From Trachelipus rathkii (Eukaryota; Arthropoda; Malacostraca; Isopoda; Trachelipodidae), in contig JABUQX010126296.1 in assembly GCA_015478945.1 (NCBI GenBank), forward strand, positions 15,001-34,562: 19,562 bases of DNA, given 5' to 3'. The notes beneath the pieces were generated by a model. That model ran no database searches. It saw only the letters and a list, made by a program, of their open reading frames with translations, and was not told the origin of the DNA. Every line of letters starts with the position of its first letter. The first letter of the stretch is position 1. Of the stretch, positions 1-8,528 are shown piece after piece. A program made the translations under genes and the position numbers.

Positions 1-30
1 GTGTGTCCCCCTCCCGTCGGCTCGAGCCTC
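1..30 (+). repeat. Truncated end of the GC-rich core of the composite foldback-like repeat
   Basis: The first 30 bases contain CCCGTCGGCTCGAGCC. This matches the reverse complement of the core end at about 13205-13225 and is close to the core end near 17060-17080 (CCCGTCGGCTTCAGCCCC). Beyond position 30 the similarity stops: the usual continuation (a conserved TTACAAATAAT block, then (TA)n, then inverted modules) is missing. It is therefore either a broken copy or one cut by the window edge. Confidence 0.6.
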
Positions 31-211
31 TTAAAAAAAAATTACATATAAATTAACATGATAAAAAAGCAACTTGTGGTAACCTCTTGCGCTCTTTCTA
101 TTGGAGTTTTAGCTAACACGTGGCACAGCAGGGTTGCACGAGTAGCGGTTCGGCGATTTTCGATAATCATGTCTTTTCTTTTTATGTAACTTCCTTTTAA
201 GGGGTAAGTGC
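31..211. other. Unassigned unique-looking sequence
   Basis: This moderately AT-rich stretch lies between the core scrap and the first long (TA)n array. I see no coding signature, inverted repeat or match to the other repeats of the window. Confidence 0.4.
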
Positions 212-298
212 CTATATATATATACTATATTAATATAATATATATTTATATATTATATTTATATAATATTATATATATATATATTACTATATATATAT

Positions 299-347
<49 letters not shown>

Positions 348-375
348 ATATTATATATATATATATATATTATAT
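212..375. repeat. (TA)n microsatellite, about 160 bp
   Basis: This is an almost uninterrupted TA array with occasional AA/TT slips. The open frame across it (Ile/Tyr only) is an artefact. The array is followed by a short GC-rich stretch (AGGGTAGGGGGCACTTGCCC, then TCCC). Confidence 0.95.
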
Positions 376-782
376 GTGCACAATGCAGAGGGTAGGGGGC
401 ACTTGCCCTCCCTAAAATCTTGACGAATAAAAAAGGATACCCTTAAATATATCTGTTACCAAAGACCGAAGTTTTTTAAGGGTTTTAATTAAATGAAAAC
501 TGAAATAAAGAGATACATCAAATCTGCTAGATAATGAATAGTCAAGTTAATTAATTATACTACGTATTGAACTTACATTTTTCTAAAGAGTTTTTAATGT
601 TTTTTCATTTCCATATTGGCTTTAGGTCAACTATCTGCGTCGAATTTTATCAGCTACGCTTTTGACAGTATTAATTGTCCACTAGAATTCCATCTTAAGT
701 CGATGGCATTTGGGGCGGCCTGCCAACATGGCTTAAATCAAATCATGGATTGGCGTGCCCGTTGAATAATCAGCTGCAGAAC
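376..782. other. No gene seen; short GC-rich motif then AT-rich spacer
   Basis: Positions 385-415 carry a GGGGGCACTTGCCCTCCCT motif with complementary GGGGGCA and TGCCC parts. A related G-rich GGGGGCATGGGCCTCTCCC occurs at about 18423-18441, so it may be a dispersed repeat scrap. The remainder shows no sustained reading frame and no recognisable element. Confidence 0.4.
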
Positions 783-2119
783 ATCACATCTAGGGTTGGG
801 AAAAAAACACGTTTTTTTCAATCGTGTTTTTTCCAAGAAAAAACACATAGCTTTTTTTTTTCGAATGTTTTTTTTCGTTTTTTTCATTAATTGTATTTTT
901 AAAAATAAGAGGCTAATATAATATTTCACTTGAGTATTTTTATTTTTCAAATATAAGGATACTTGAAATTAAACAAATATTCCATTATGATTTTATAAAA
1001 TTAGCAGAACTAGGTGCCCTTTCTCTTATATTTTATCAATTTTTTTCGTTACAATTTACAGTAGTTGGTAGCCTGCACACTGGGTTGTTTGTAGGCCTTC
1101 TTACTTACTATTTCTATGTATTTTCATTTGTATCAATATAATCAATATTTTATAATTACTTTTAAATACTTATTATATTATATTATATAGAAAAGGAGTC
1201 TGAATGACAAAACTCAAAAGTGACTAAGGGATGCAAATGAAATAATAAAAAGATTGAAACTTAAAATTATACTAAAGAATTGGTTAAATGAAGGAGGATG
1301 AGTGAATGAATAAATTAAATATTTGGCTTTGGAATATAACTTTTGATTCATTAATCACTAGTGGTCCCCACTCCCCAGACCCCCAGTTCACTACTGAGTA
1401 CTGACTACTGTGCTGTGACTACTGTCAAGCTCATTATCACTGGGCTCATCAGCGTGATCAGCCACATTTAATTTTGATATGACTGATAAGTCTGATACCT
1501 CAGTCGTATGAAGTATCGTGTGAGAATGACAGTGGAGAAGGAGCAGGGGCAGTAACAGGACCTCTTAAGCTTAGCTATCCTTGCATAATCATCTCTCACG
1601 TTGGCCAAATTTTCAGAAATTTCCTAGTTTCTACATTATGCGCAATAAAGACCAGTTTGCAAACGTCCTACACAAACAAAAAGTTTTTATATTTCATGTG
1701 AGAGCCTTTGCTACCTTTTATTTCCTTAAAAAGTCCCACCACGACTTTTTGCACGTGGCATTTCTAAATTCTGATTTAAGATAATTATGATAAAAATGTT
1801 ACTGAACAAGCTGAAACAGAGTAAGAACATTAACGAAGCCAACTCAAAATTTATAAATACGAGAGAATATAGAATAAAAAATATGGGAAACCCATAAATA
1901 CTTTGAACACGAAACTCAGGGGCTTCCACTTGGTAGGAAATTGGCCAAGAAAATGTCCAAATTAGAGCAAATTTGCTAAAATTTATAATATAATTTGTTC
2001 AACTGTAATTCCACATACTTATTTTGAAAAAAACGAAAAAACACAAATTTTTACTTGTTTTTTTTTTTCCATGAAAAAAACGAGCTTATTTTTTTTCCTT
2101 TCCCAACCCTAAGCACATC
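783..2119. mobile_element. Non-autonomous hAT-like DNA transposon (with target duplications)
   Basis: The element proper is 791-2111 (1321 bp). It begins TAGGGTTGGGAAA and ends with the inverted copy TTTCCCAACCCTA, a 13-bp perfect terminal repeat. The flanks are ATCACATC (783-790) and AGCACATC (2112-2119), which match at 7 of 8 bases. An 8-bp duplication is the hallmark of hAT elements, and many hAT ends begin YAGGG. Both subterminal regions carry T/A-run palindromes; the clearest is 824-846, with 10-bp arms around a 3-nt loop. The right end (about 2033-2095) has similar runs in the opposite sense. No frame longer than about 67 codons exists inside, and none shows hAT transposase motifs, so any mobility would depend on an outside transposase. 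Confidence 0.75.
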
Positions 2120-3410
2120 AGAAAACAATTGCAGAAAATAAAAGAAATATTTCAGCAATTTTGAAAGCCCATGACTTAGACTTACCTTTAAGAGCTTGAA
2201 AATTTTTCAGTGATTTTTGAAAGAAATTATTTCAAAAGGAATAGAAATGGTGATGTGGAAATGAAAAGAACATATTCAAGAACAGAGAATGGCCTCTGAA
2301 CGTCTCTGATGATTTAAAGTGAACATCACATTTGTGTGGATTAATCATAAAAAAACATGATTGTCACGGGTGCCAAAAGGAATTGGGGTGAGTATACTCC
2401 ATATTAGCCGATGAAAACCTAGATTGTTCAGGCACATATCAATATCTATAGACTTAAGGTTTTTCGATTCTAGAAAAACATGAACGTTCGGAGAATTTCT
2501 GGGGTTCCGGTTTAATCCAAATTATTAAGAGGGATGGATGGTAAAACCAGATTGCCAAAAACGATTGATTCGTTTGGAAAAAAGAAATTTAGAGATCAGA
2601 GTTATTGCCTTGTTCAGGGGTAGACGCCGCGCAATCAATGAAGCCATTTGAGGATCTGTGGATCGTAACAGAGATAAACCATTATATTTTAGATTATTTT
2701 GAAGTCGTCGGCAATGTGTATGTAGTGTCTTCTTTTGAATCGACCTTATTTGAATGAAAGGGTTCAAAAACTAAGTAAATTTTTTTGAAATTTATGTTCA
2801 TTTTTAGTTATTCATTTAGTTTTTGGTCTAAAAATTGGGGCATGTTAAACTATATAGGATACTGTCAATTATGTCGCGACTGACATTCTTGTGGAATTCG
2901 ACAGGTTTGTTAGAGACATCGGAGAATGAGTAATTTATTAGTTTTACTCCTTGACAGCATAATTAAAAAAAAAAAAAGCATCACTAAGAATGGAACGAAT
3001 CTAGGTAATTAATACCTAGGATCCGAACGCGATTGAATCCTGGACTTTTGCCGCGCCATGGTAGGCTGCAAATGGTGCCCTTTGATGTTTCGTACAATAG
3101 TATTAAAAAATAATAAAACCCAGTTTTAATTTGCTAACTTTATCTCAATTTTTACTCAATTAAATTACAATTGTAATTTTAAGAAAAAATTCAGATGAAT
3201 AAATATAATCTTTATTATAGAGCATATAGTTTACCAATCACCGCATTGCCATTATGACTTAAAATTTCTGTTCTTAAATGTATTAAAACAATTACATATA
3301 ATTATAACATGAAATTTTCTATCATGCAAATAAAATTAATATGAAAATATTTAGCATATATTCTTTTAAAAATTGTGCAACATAAATAATTTCATTTTAT
3401 TCTATAACAA
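2120..3410. other. No gene recognised; low-copy-looking AT-rich DNA
   Basis: No transposon ends or repeats shared with the rest of the window were found. An 80-codon minus-strand frame at 2525-2767 has no recognisable domain, signal peptide or repeat. A small palindrome lies at 3001-3019 (CTAGGTA, 5-nt loop, TACCTAG). On the minus strand an AATAAA hexamer lies at about 3397-3402, just beyond the stop of the candidate exon at 3411-3572, so the left part may be that gene's 3' untranslated region. Confidence 0.4.
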
Positions 3411-3572
3411 TCAAGTAACCAAATTAATATCTAATTCCTGCTTTATTTGCATTTCATTTGTGCACATTGGCAAATCTTCAGGGTTTTTTTCAGCTACCAG
3501 TAAAAAACATCCTCTAAATTGATTCCGAAGTTGCAGGACAGCAATGAATTGCAGTAAATAATGGCAAAATTG
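3411..3572 (-). CDS. Candidate terminal coding exon of an unidentified protein
   Basis: Read on the minus strand, an open segment of 53 codons follows a plausible splice acceptor (TTTCCATAG just upstream of 3572). It begins QFCHYLLQFIAVLQLRNQF, continues with RGCFLLVAEKNPEDLPMC, and ends DINLVT before TGA. An AATAAA hexamer follows about a dozen bases after the stop. The composition is mixed and protein-like: an amphipathic, probably helical start, then an acidic polar tail. This differs from the Ile/Tyr/Lys-only shadow frames nearby. There is no starting Met, and the frame is closed by TAG exactly at the acceptor, as expected for an internal boundary. I do not recognise the family, and a chance open frame remains possible. 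No upstream exon was identified. Confidence 0.35.
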   Translation of the reverse strand, partial: QFCHYLLQFIAVLQLRNQFRGCFLLVAEKNPEDLPMCTNEMQIKQELDINLVT

Positions 3573-4917
3573 CTATGGAAATTTATTGGTATTAATTCCA
3601 AAGAGAAAGATTCGTCTTATAACATATGACTAGGAAAGAGGCTCGAGTTTCTCTGCTATAAACTCTTTATAATCATATTTATTTTAACAGTCACGAAAAC
3701 AATAATTGATGTAAACGATTTAATAATCTAGTATAACTGCTAAACTTCCAAAGAAAGTCTCTATTATGTCTTTTGGTCGTATCAGGACATATAAATATCA
3801 ATGGTACTTTTGTAAGAGAAAAGATGTCAGCGTTTGAGCCAAAGTTTCTATATTGGAGCCAGAAAGTACAACAAAAACAAAATAGTTGTCTTTTCAATGT
3901 TGCCTGTGCTTTTGGTTGGATGGTTGTAAGGTGGTTTCTTTTGGTGATATTAAGAATCTAATGATAGGGCATCTTACCAAACTACAAAAGCCGTTTTCCG
4001 ATAACTTTTATCAACTATAATTGCTGACTTCCCTGAAGCTTTGGCAGAAGAGGCACTTAAACTCATCCACGCATAGTTTCATAACATATTAAGTCAGTTT
4101 TTAAGATATAAAAAGCTGCCGTTTTTCAAAATTGTTATGCAACTAAAAAAAATGCTGCTGCCATTACGAGTATTTTCAATCCCCATCAACTTTTAAAACA
4201 AGCATAAAAATAAGCTGAACTCCAAAGACTATCAAAAAAAAAATTTACATTAATAGTAATTCCAATTTATGTTGCTGTTTCAAACACATTTTCACAAAAA
4301 CCTAAGAGAGTAAAACATTTACTCCCTAATAAGTATTCCCATGTGATGATGGTTTATAAAAAAAAATTTCCCCAAAACCTGAAGTGGAAATAAAATATTT
4401 ACTCCTTAAGTATTAATTTTGTCTATTATTTTCATACTTCAAGAAGCTTTTTGTTCATTTGATATTAGTTTTATTTTTAGTCTATTTATTATCGAGTATA
4501 ATATATACCCCTCAGCTCTTTTGACTATTCTCGATTCAAATGAATCAATTTGTTTTTCTTTTCGGATTTTGTGGAATTTAAGAAAAATATATCACATGCC
4601 ACAATTTTAAAGGCAATTAGTGTTCCCTACTTTCAAGTCTAGGGAATAATATAGTTCGGAGAACACTGGTGTAGTCCATACCCAAATTAACATGCTTAGG
4701 TCAATACAACGGAGCAGCTCTAAAATACAATTATCATTATGCTGGATGATTAAGAGTAGACAAATTCGTTATAAAGTAACTTGGGTAAATATTTTGGTTA
4801 AGTTTTTATGGAACCCAAAATATTTACATTAAAAAAAAAATCAAACCCACATAAATAATATCAGGAGGACAACTTCTGTGAAGGACCAGGAAATTAGGAT
4901 GTGACCATTAGTGGGTA
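3573..4917. other. No gene recognised; possible intron or intergenic DNA
   Basis: Short open frames at 3691-3897 (minus), 3773-3961 (plus) and 4419-4610 (plus) show no domain. A short plus-strand peptide at about 4020-4075 (ADFPEALAEEALKLIHA before TAG) looks protein-like, but it follows a stop and has no convincing splice signals. Its complement gives a Cys-containing peptide (CVDEFKCLFCQSF). Neither was assigned. Confidence 0.35.
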
Positions 4918-5173
4918 ATTGCTACCAGGGTTGTGGAGTCGGAGTCGGGGAGTCGGTAGTTTTGAAGAAAGTAGAGTCGGAGTCGGCAATTTTGAAAAGG
5001 GTGGAGTTGGAGTCAGTAATTTTGAAGAGGGTGGAGTCGGAGTCAAAGTCGGTAATTTTCAAAAGGGTGGAGTCGGAGTCGGTAATTTTCAAAAGGGTGG
5101 AGTCTGAGTTGGTAATTTTGAAGAGGGGGGAGTTGGAAAATTTTTGAACCGACTCCACAACCCTGATTGCTAC
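4918..5173. mobile_element. 240-bp hAT-type MITE with perfect 8-bp target duplication
   Basis: The element is 4926-5165. Its ends are perfect 17-bp inverted repeats: CAGGGTTGTGGAGTCGG at 4926-4942 and the complement at 5149-5165. It is flanked by identical 8-bp direct repeats ATTGCTAC at 4918-4925 and 5166-5173. CAGGG ends plus an 8-bp duplication fit the hAT superfamily. It is too short to code and must be non-autonomous. The perfect duplication and termini suggest an insertion younger than the 1.3-kb element at 791-2111. Confidence 0.88.
4935..5145. repeat. 30-bp tandem repeat inside the MITE, about six units
   Basis: The unit is approximately GGAGTCGGAGTCGG followed by TAATTTTGAAAAGGGT (30 bp), with 1-4 differences per copy. 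The GGAGTCGG part is the inner end of the terminal repeat, so the minisatellite seems to have grown from the transposon's own end. Because 30 is a multiple of three, both strands stay open here and encode 10-residue repeats. Those frames should not be taken as genes. Confidence 0.85.
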
Positions 5174-6392
5174 TGCAGAAAAAACTGACCTAGCCCACAC
5201 TGAACGGTCGAAGATTGGATATAGAGTTCAGGAATAAAGCAGGGTACCTCAAGATGTTAGAGAATCAATCCACATTTAGGGACGAAACAATTACCTCAAA
5301 ATGGGCGGCGTTCGGGGAAGGTTGAAGTACCCTAGAACAAGAATAGGGGAAAGGAGTTGCTTAATTATGTTTATCTTCTTAATTATACTTCGTTTGATCT
5401 TTGACAAAGATAAACCTTGTAAACATTACATAAGATAAGTGAATCAATCCTTAACAATCGAACAAACACTTTGTTATAAAGCTAACCACTAAAATAATAA
5501 TTTGGTGTAAAGAAGAAACTTGACAAATATTATCTTTATTCAATACGAAAAGTCTATTAGCCTAAGAAATATTACATACAAAAGAATTTACAAGATATTT
5601 TCCTATATACGCACTATTACTGAAAATTATATAATCATAATATTCATGGCATTTTACAAGCGGAGATCAATGAAAGCTTTTACAGAAGCTGAGGGAAAAC
5701 AGCTATTTGTGAAACCGAAAATAAAAAAAAAATGATGAAAAATTACACTTTCTCAAACATAAAAAAAAAAACAAGAAAAAATCAAACGAATGAACATACA
5801 CATTAAAGGTTAATCTCATCTATTTTTAGTTGACATGAACCTATAGAAATCATTGTTGTATTTACAGATTAGTAAATTTTTTTTTAACTTTTATTATTCC
5901 TTAAAAAAAAAAATATGGCTAGCTACATACTTAAAATACCGGTCTATAAAAGTAGTAAACTAAATGCAACTATGTAACACAAATTTTAACCTAAATCTTA
6001 TTAAAAAAAAAAGTCGCAGGAATAAATAATAATACTTTCCTTAATAAAAAATAGTTTTAAAAAAGGTAACAGGTAGCACGCTATGGTAATGACAAACTTG
6101 CAAAAAGAGTTGCACTGATATGGACAATGCGAATTTAACAGTGAAAAGTAAAAAGCAAATTATTTAAATGCAAAATTTAACTCCACAGGATATATGTTAC
6201 ATATTTACATTTTCATAAAAATTAAACGAGTTTCAAAAATATCAATTACAAATAAAATGAAAATTTAAAAATAATAAAAACTATCTTTTTTTCATTTTTT
6301 TTTTTACATTTTAAAAATTATATACAACTCTAAAATAAATTTTCCTTACCATAAAAATATTTAAAACAAAGAAATTTTTACAAATGGCTTTA
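5174..6392. other. AT-rich DNA, probably 3' flank of the CENP-A-like exon
   Basis: There are many A and T runs and no supported gene. A 71-codon plus-strand frame (5520-5735) has no recognisable domain. Because the candidate CENP-A exon is transcribed towards this region, the right-hand part may be untranslated sequence or the downstream intergenic gap. Confidence 0.4.
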
Positions 6393-6394
6393 TT
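6387..6394 (-). promoter_or_regulatory. Polyadenylation hexamer overlapping the CENP-A-like stop codon
   Basis: On the minus strand the coding sequence ends ATT-TAA-TAAAG. This creates tandem TAA stops and an AATAAA hexamer sharing bases with the stop. If used, the 3' untranslated region would be very short. Other A-rich hexamer candidates lie further downstream, so actual use is uncertain. Confidence 0.4.
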
Positions 6395-6548
6395 AAATGA
6401 ATGATCCTCTGATTCGTCTTGCTAATGAAATATCAGAGCGGAATAGAGTCACTCTTTTCGCATGAAGGGCACAAAGATTTGCTTCGTCAAACAGAGTAAC
6501 TAAAAAGGCTTCTGCGGCTTCGTGTAATGCTTCAAGGGCTAACAATAA
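6393..6548 (-). CDS. CENP-A-like centromeric histone H3 variant, C-terminal exon
   Basis: The minus strand encodes 51 residues plus TAA after a good splice acceptor (TTATTCAACAG directly upstream of 6548). The frame is closed by TAA at 6582-6584, so the exon boundary is needed. The peptide aligns end to end with the C-terminal part of the histone H3 fold: most of helix 2 ([20 protein letters not shown]), NLCALHAK, loop 2 RVTLF and helix 3 ([11 protein letters not shown]), ending SFI. RVTLF in place of RVTIM and EAAEAFL in place of EACEAYL are features known from CENP-A rather than canonical H3. The presence of an intron also argues against replication-dependent H3, whose genes normally lack introns. 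CENP-A replaces H3 in centromeric nucleosomes and founds the kinetochore. The N-terminal tail, helix 1 and loop 1 must lie in exons at higher coordinates or beyond the window; I did not find them. A divergent H3 paralogue or a gene fragment are the alternatives. Confidence 0.82.
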   Translation of the reverse strand, partial: LLLALEALHEAAEAFLVTLFDEANLCALHAKRVTLFRSDISLARRIRGSFI

Positions 6549-7019
6549 CTGTTGAATAAATAATATTAATTGCCTCTTTTTTTAATAGGGTTGAAAAATT
6601 TTTTTTTTTTTTTTGTAAAACGTGCAAAAGAAAATAACGCGTCAAGCTTACATCACACAGGATGTCATAGTTAATTAGACCAATTTATGAAGGCGAAGAA
6701 CAGGCTAATGTTTTTATGATATTAAAAAAAAATTAAGGTAAAAGTTAAAGTGTGAATACTACTTCTCTCACAATTTATCCAATTTTCAAGATGTTTGTAC
6801 ACATATTAAACTATTTTCATTATAATTTCCTATTTCTCTATTATAAAGTTAAGTATTTAATTCACGACATATCCATACTGAGATAAGTAAAAATCATCCT
6901 TTTCCTTTCTTTCTTTCTTTCATCTTCCTTTTTGTCCCAAGACTGGGAGTTAAGTGAACGTGAAAGCATCGGAAAGAAATAGCACGGAGTATAAAGCAAT
7001 ATGCAAAAGAAGAAAGAAA
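6549..7019. other. Putative intron side of the CENP-A-like gene; no feature recognised
   Basis: This is AT-rich, with a 16-nt T-run near 6599-6614 and a short (CTTT)n tract at about 6902-6922. A search on the minus strand for the preceding histone-fold segment (a LPFxRLVREI-type motif) found nothing convincing. Confidence 0.4.
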
Positions 7020-7480
7020 GCCCAGCCTTACCGCCCCATGTATACCTTTAAGTGAGAACCCGTCGCAGTCAAGAGAATCCACCACAGAGCATCACGGGAC
7101 CGCGACGGATCCCTCACTATGGTAACGGTCAGTCGTAGGGTCATCCCCTAGGCCAGGCCCAATGCGCGACCTCTTACAAATCTACACCATTCACTCCTTT
7201 AGTGCACCATTCTTCTCGGTTGAACTAAACTCACATTCCTCTCCTTCAAACATCCTTTACTGACTCAATCCACTGTTTTTCTTCGTTCTCCCAGCCGTCG
7301 GTTCCCAACACAGTCACCACTACCCTTCCGGAAATCACGAAAACGACTTCTCATTCATCCTTCCACATACCAAACCACCTTAAAACACTTTCATTTTTTT
7401 CTCTTTCACCAGGGTCCCTCACACGGCACGGCTCCGCGTTTTTTCATTCGTCATTTTATTCCAATCTTCTTTTATCACAC
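7020..7480 (-). pseudogene. RTE-like non-LTR retrotransposon, 3' end relic
   Basis: The minus strand preserves pieces of the C-terminal end of a LINE reverse transcriptase in shifting frames. First comes VKEKKMKVF directly before a degenerate RWFG..-type motif (about 7369-7400). Then comes a W-I-[ED]-S-V-K segment (about 7270-7285), followed by KERNVSLV-like residues and a 3' tail. In RTE/BovB-like elements this corresponds to the RWFGHVERM...GRPR.RWxDxV...DRxxW region. Several stops and frameshifts show it is dead. A second, opposite-facing copy of the same 3' region lies at 11763-12060; the shared blocks include AGGAGAGGAATGTGAGTTT-like and GATCCGTCGCG-like stretches. The exact clade is inferred. 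Confidence 0.65.
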
Positions 7481-8100
7481 CCTGCACGCCCCTACAGATT
7501 GTCCATCTGGCACACACATTGAATTTAAGATCTATACTTCTTCATTTAGGGATGCCGCCAGAGGACCGATATATATCGATATTGATATTTTTTTCGATAG
7601 TATCGAAAAAAATATCGATATTATTTTTTAACAGATATATATTATTTTTTTCTCAATATTGAATAAACGATATTTTTTTTTTATTCTAGAAATTTTGAGA
7701 ATTTATCTCTTTTCATAAAATAACATTTAAAGCAAAATGTGTGTATTTTTCCGCGCGCTTGGCATGATGGGACATTTTTCGTCTGACTCAGAGGACGGGG
7801 GAGGAGGAGAGGTCAGATGATCATACGAGAGAAGAAGTAGGCCAAGAAAGGGAAAAGATTTCTCATAAATAAAATTCACCGAATTTTTAACTCGTGAAAG
7901 AGCTAATTTTGTAGCTTTATTGTAAGCATAAAATAGTTGTATTCGAGTTATATTCCTTCATTACAGCCACTTTTTACTGCAATATTGAAGAGTTCATTCT
8001 TTTTTATTTTTTGCAAACAATAAAATTATGCAGATGGATGTTTGGAGAAGTCTAACAGAATTTCAATTGATATGACTGGTCAAAAAATCAATAGTAATAA
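7481..8100. other. No gene; ATCGAT-rich palindromic cluster in AT-rich spacer
   Basis: Positions 7569-7625 are built from ATCGATAT motifs. They include a hairpin with 16-bp perfect arms and a 1-nt loop (7584-7599 and 7601-7616). This may be the subterminal region of another DNA transposon, but no partner end was found. The remainder, including a purine-rich stretch at about 7790-7860, holds nothing I can assign. Confidence 0.4.
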
Positions 8101-8133
8101 TATGATATATAATATATTATATATATATACTAT

Positions 8134-8176
<43 letters not shown>
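8101..8176. repeat. (TA)n microsatellite
   Basis: A TA array of about 75 bp. It directly abuts the GTCATC-rich island that also occurs beside another TA array at 11527-11625. Confidence 0.9.
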
Positions 8177-8178
<2 letters not shown>

Positions 8179-8180
8179 TT

Positions 8181-8295
8181 ATGGACATGACATCAATCGT
8201 CATTTCGTCATCGTCAAAAATCGGCATATTTTTTAAATCGTCATCGTCATCGTCATCGGCCAAATTTCGCCGATTATTTGCCGATTAATTCAACA
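8181..8295. repeat. GTCATC-rich island, copy 1
   Basis: This holds CGTCATCGTC tracts, the block CAAAAATCGGCATATT and a CATCGGCCAAATTTCG block. The same blocks occur in a different order at 11527-11625, so the two are copies of a dispersed repeat and not a chance (GTCATC)n microsatellite. It does not read as a convincing gene; the reverse strand gives Asp-rich codons. Confidence 0.6.
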
Positions 8296-8528
8296 ATATT
8301 AAGAATTTTGAATAATATTAAAACTCAATAAAATCAAAATAATAATATAATTTAATAATAATATAATATTAATATAATAATAATAATAATAATGTAATAA
8401 TAATTTTAATGATATATATATATTATATATATATATATAAATATATATAATATATGATATATCATATATATTATAATATATTATATATATATATATATAT
8501 TAATATGATTTATATATATATATATATA
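8296..8528. repeat. (AAT)n and (TA)n simple-sequence tract
   Basis: AAT-rich sequence with TAATAATAATAATAATAATG at about 8375-8394 grades into a (TA)n array (8413-8528). No coding content. Confidence 0.85.

Noticed and set aside
208..423. Ile/Tyr-only frame, and similar frames at 8042-8236 and 12045-12320
   Set aside because: These frames only read through (TA)n microsatellites.
2525..2767. 80-codon minus-strand frame as a gene
   Set aside because: No domain, no conserved motif and no regulatory or splice context.
3020..3065. Possible tRNA or tRNA-derived SINE (GATTGAATCCTGG resembles a T-loop)
   Set aside because: No matching A-box, acceptor stem or cloverleaf could be drawn on either strand.
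4020..4075. Short protein-like peptide ending EEALKLIHA
   Set aside because: A stop lies just upstream, there is no acceptable splice acceptor in frame, and the complement is equally open.
4935..5145. CRISPR-like regular repeats
   Set aside because: The 30-bp units are directly contiguous with no unique spacers, lie inside a hAT MITE, and the genome is eukaryotic.
4911..5200. Open frames on both strands encoding 10-residue repeats (VESESVIFKR-like and ITDSDSTLLK-like)
   Set aside because: They arise because the MITE's tandem unit is 30 bp, a multiple of three; the region is bounded by transposon ends and target duplications.
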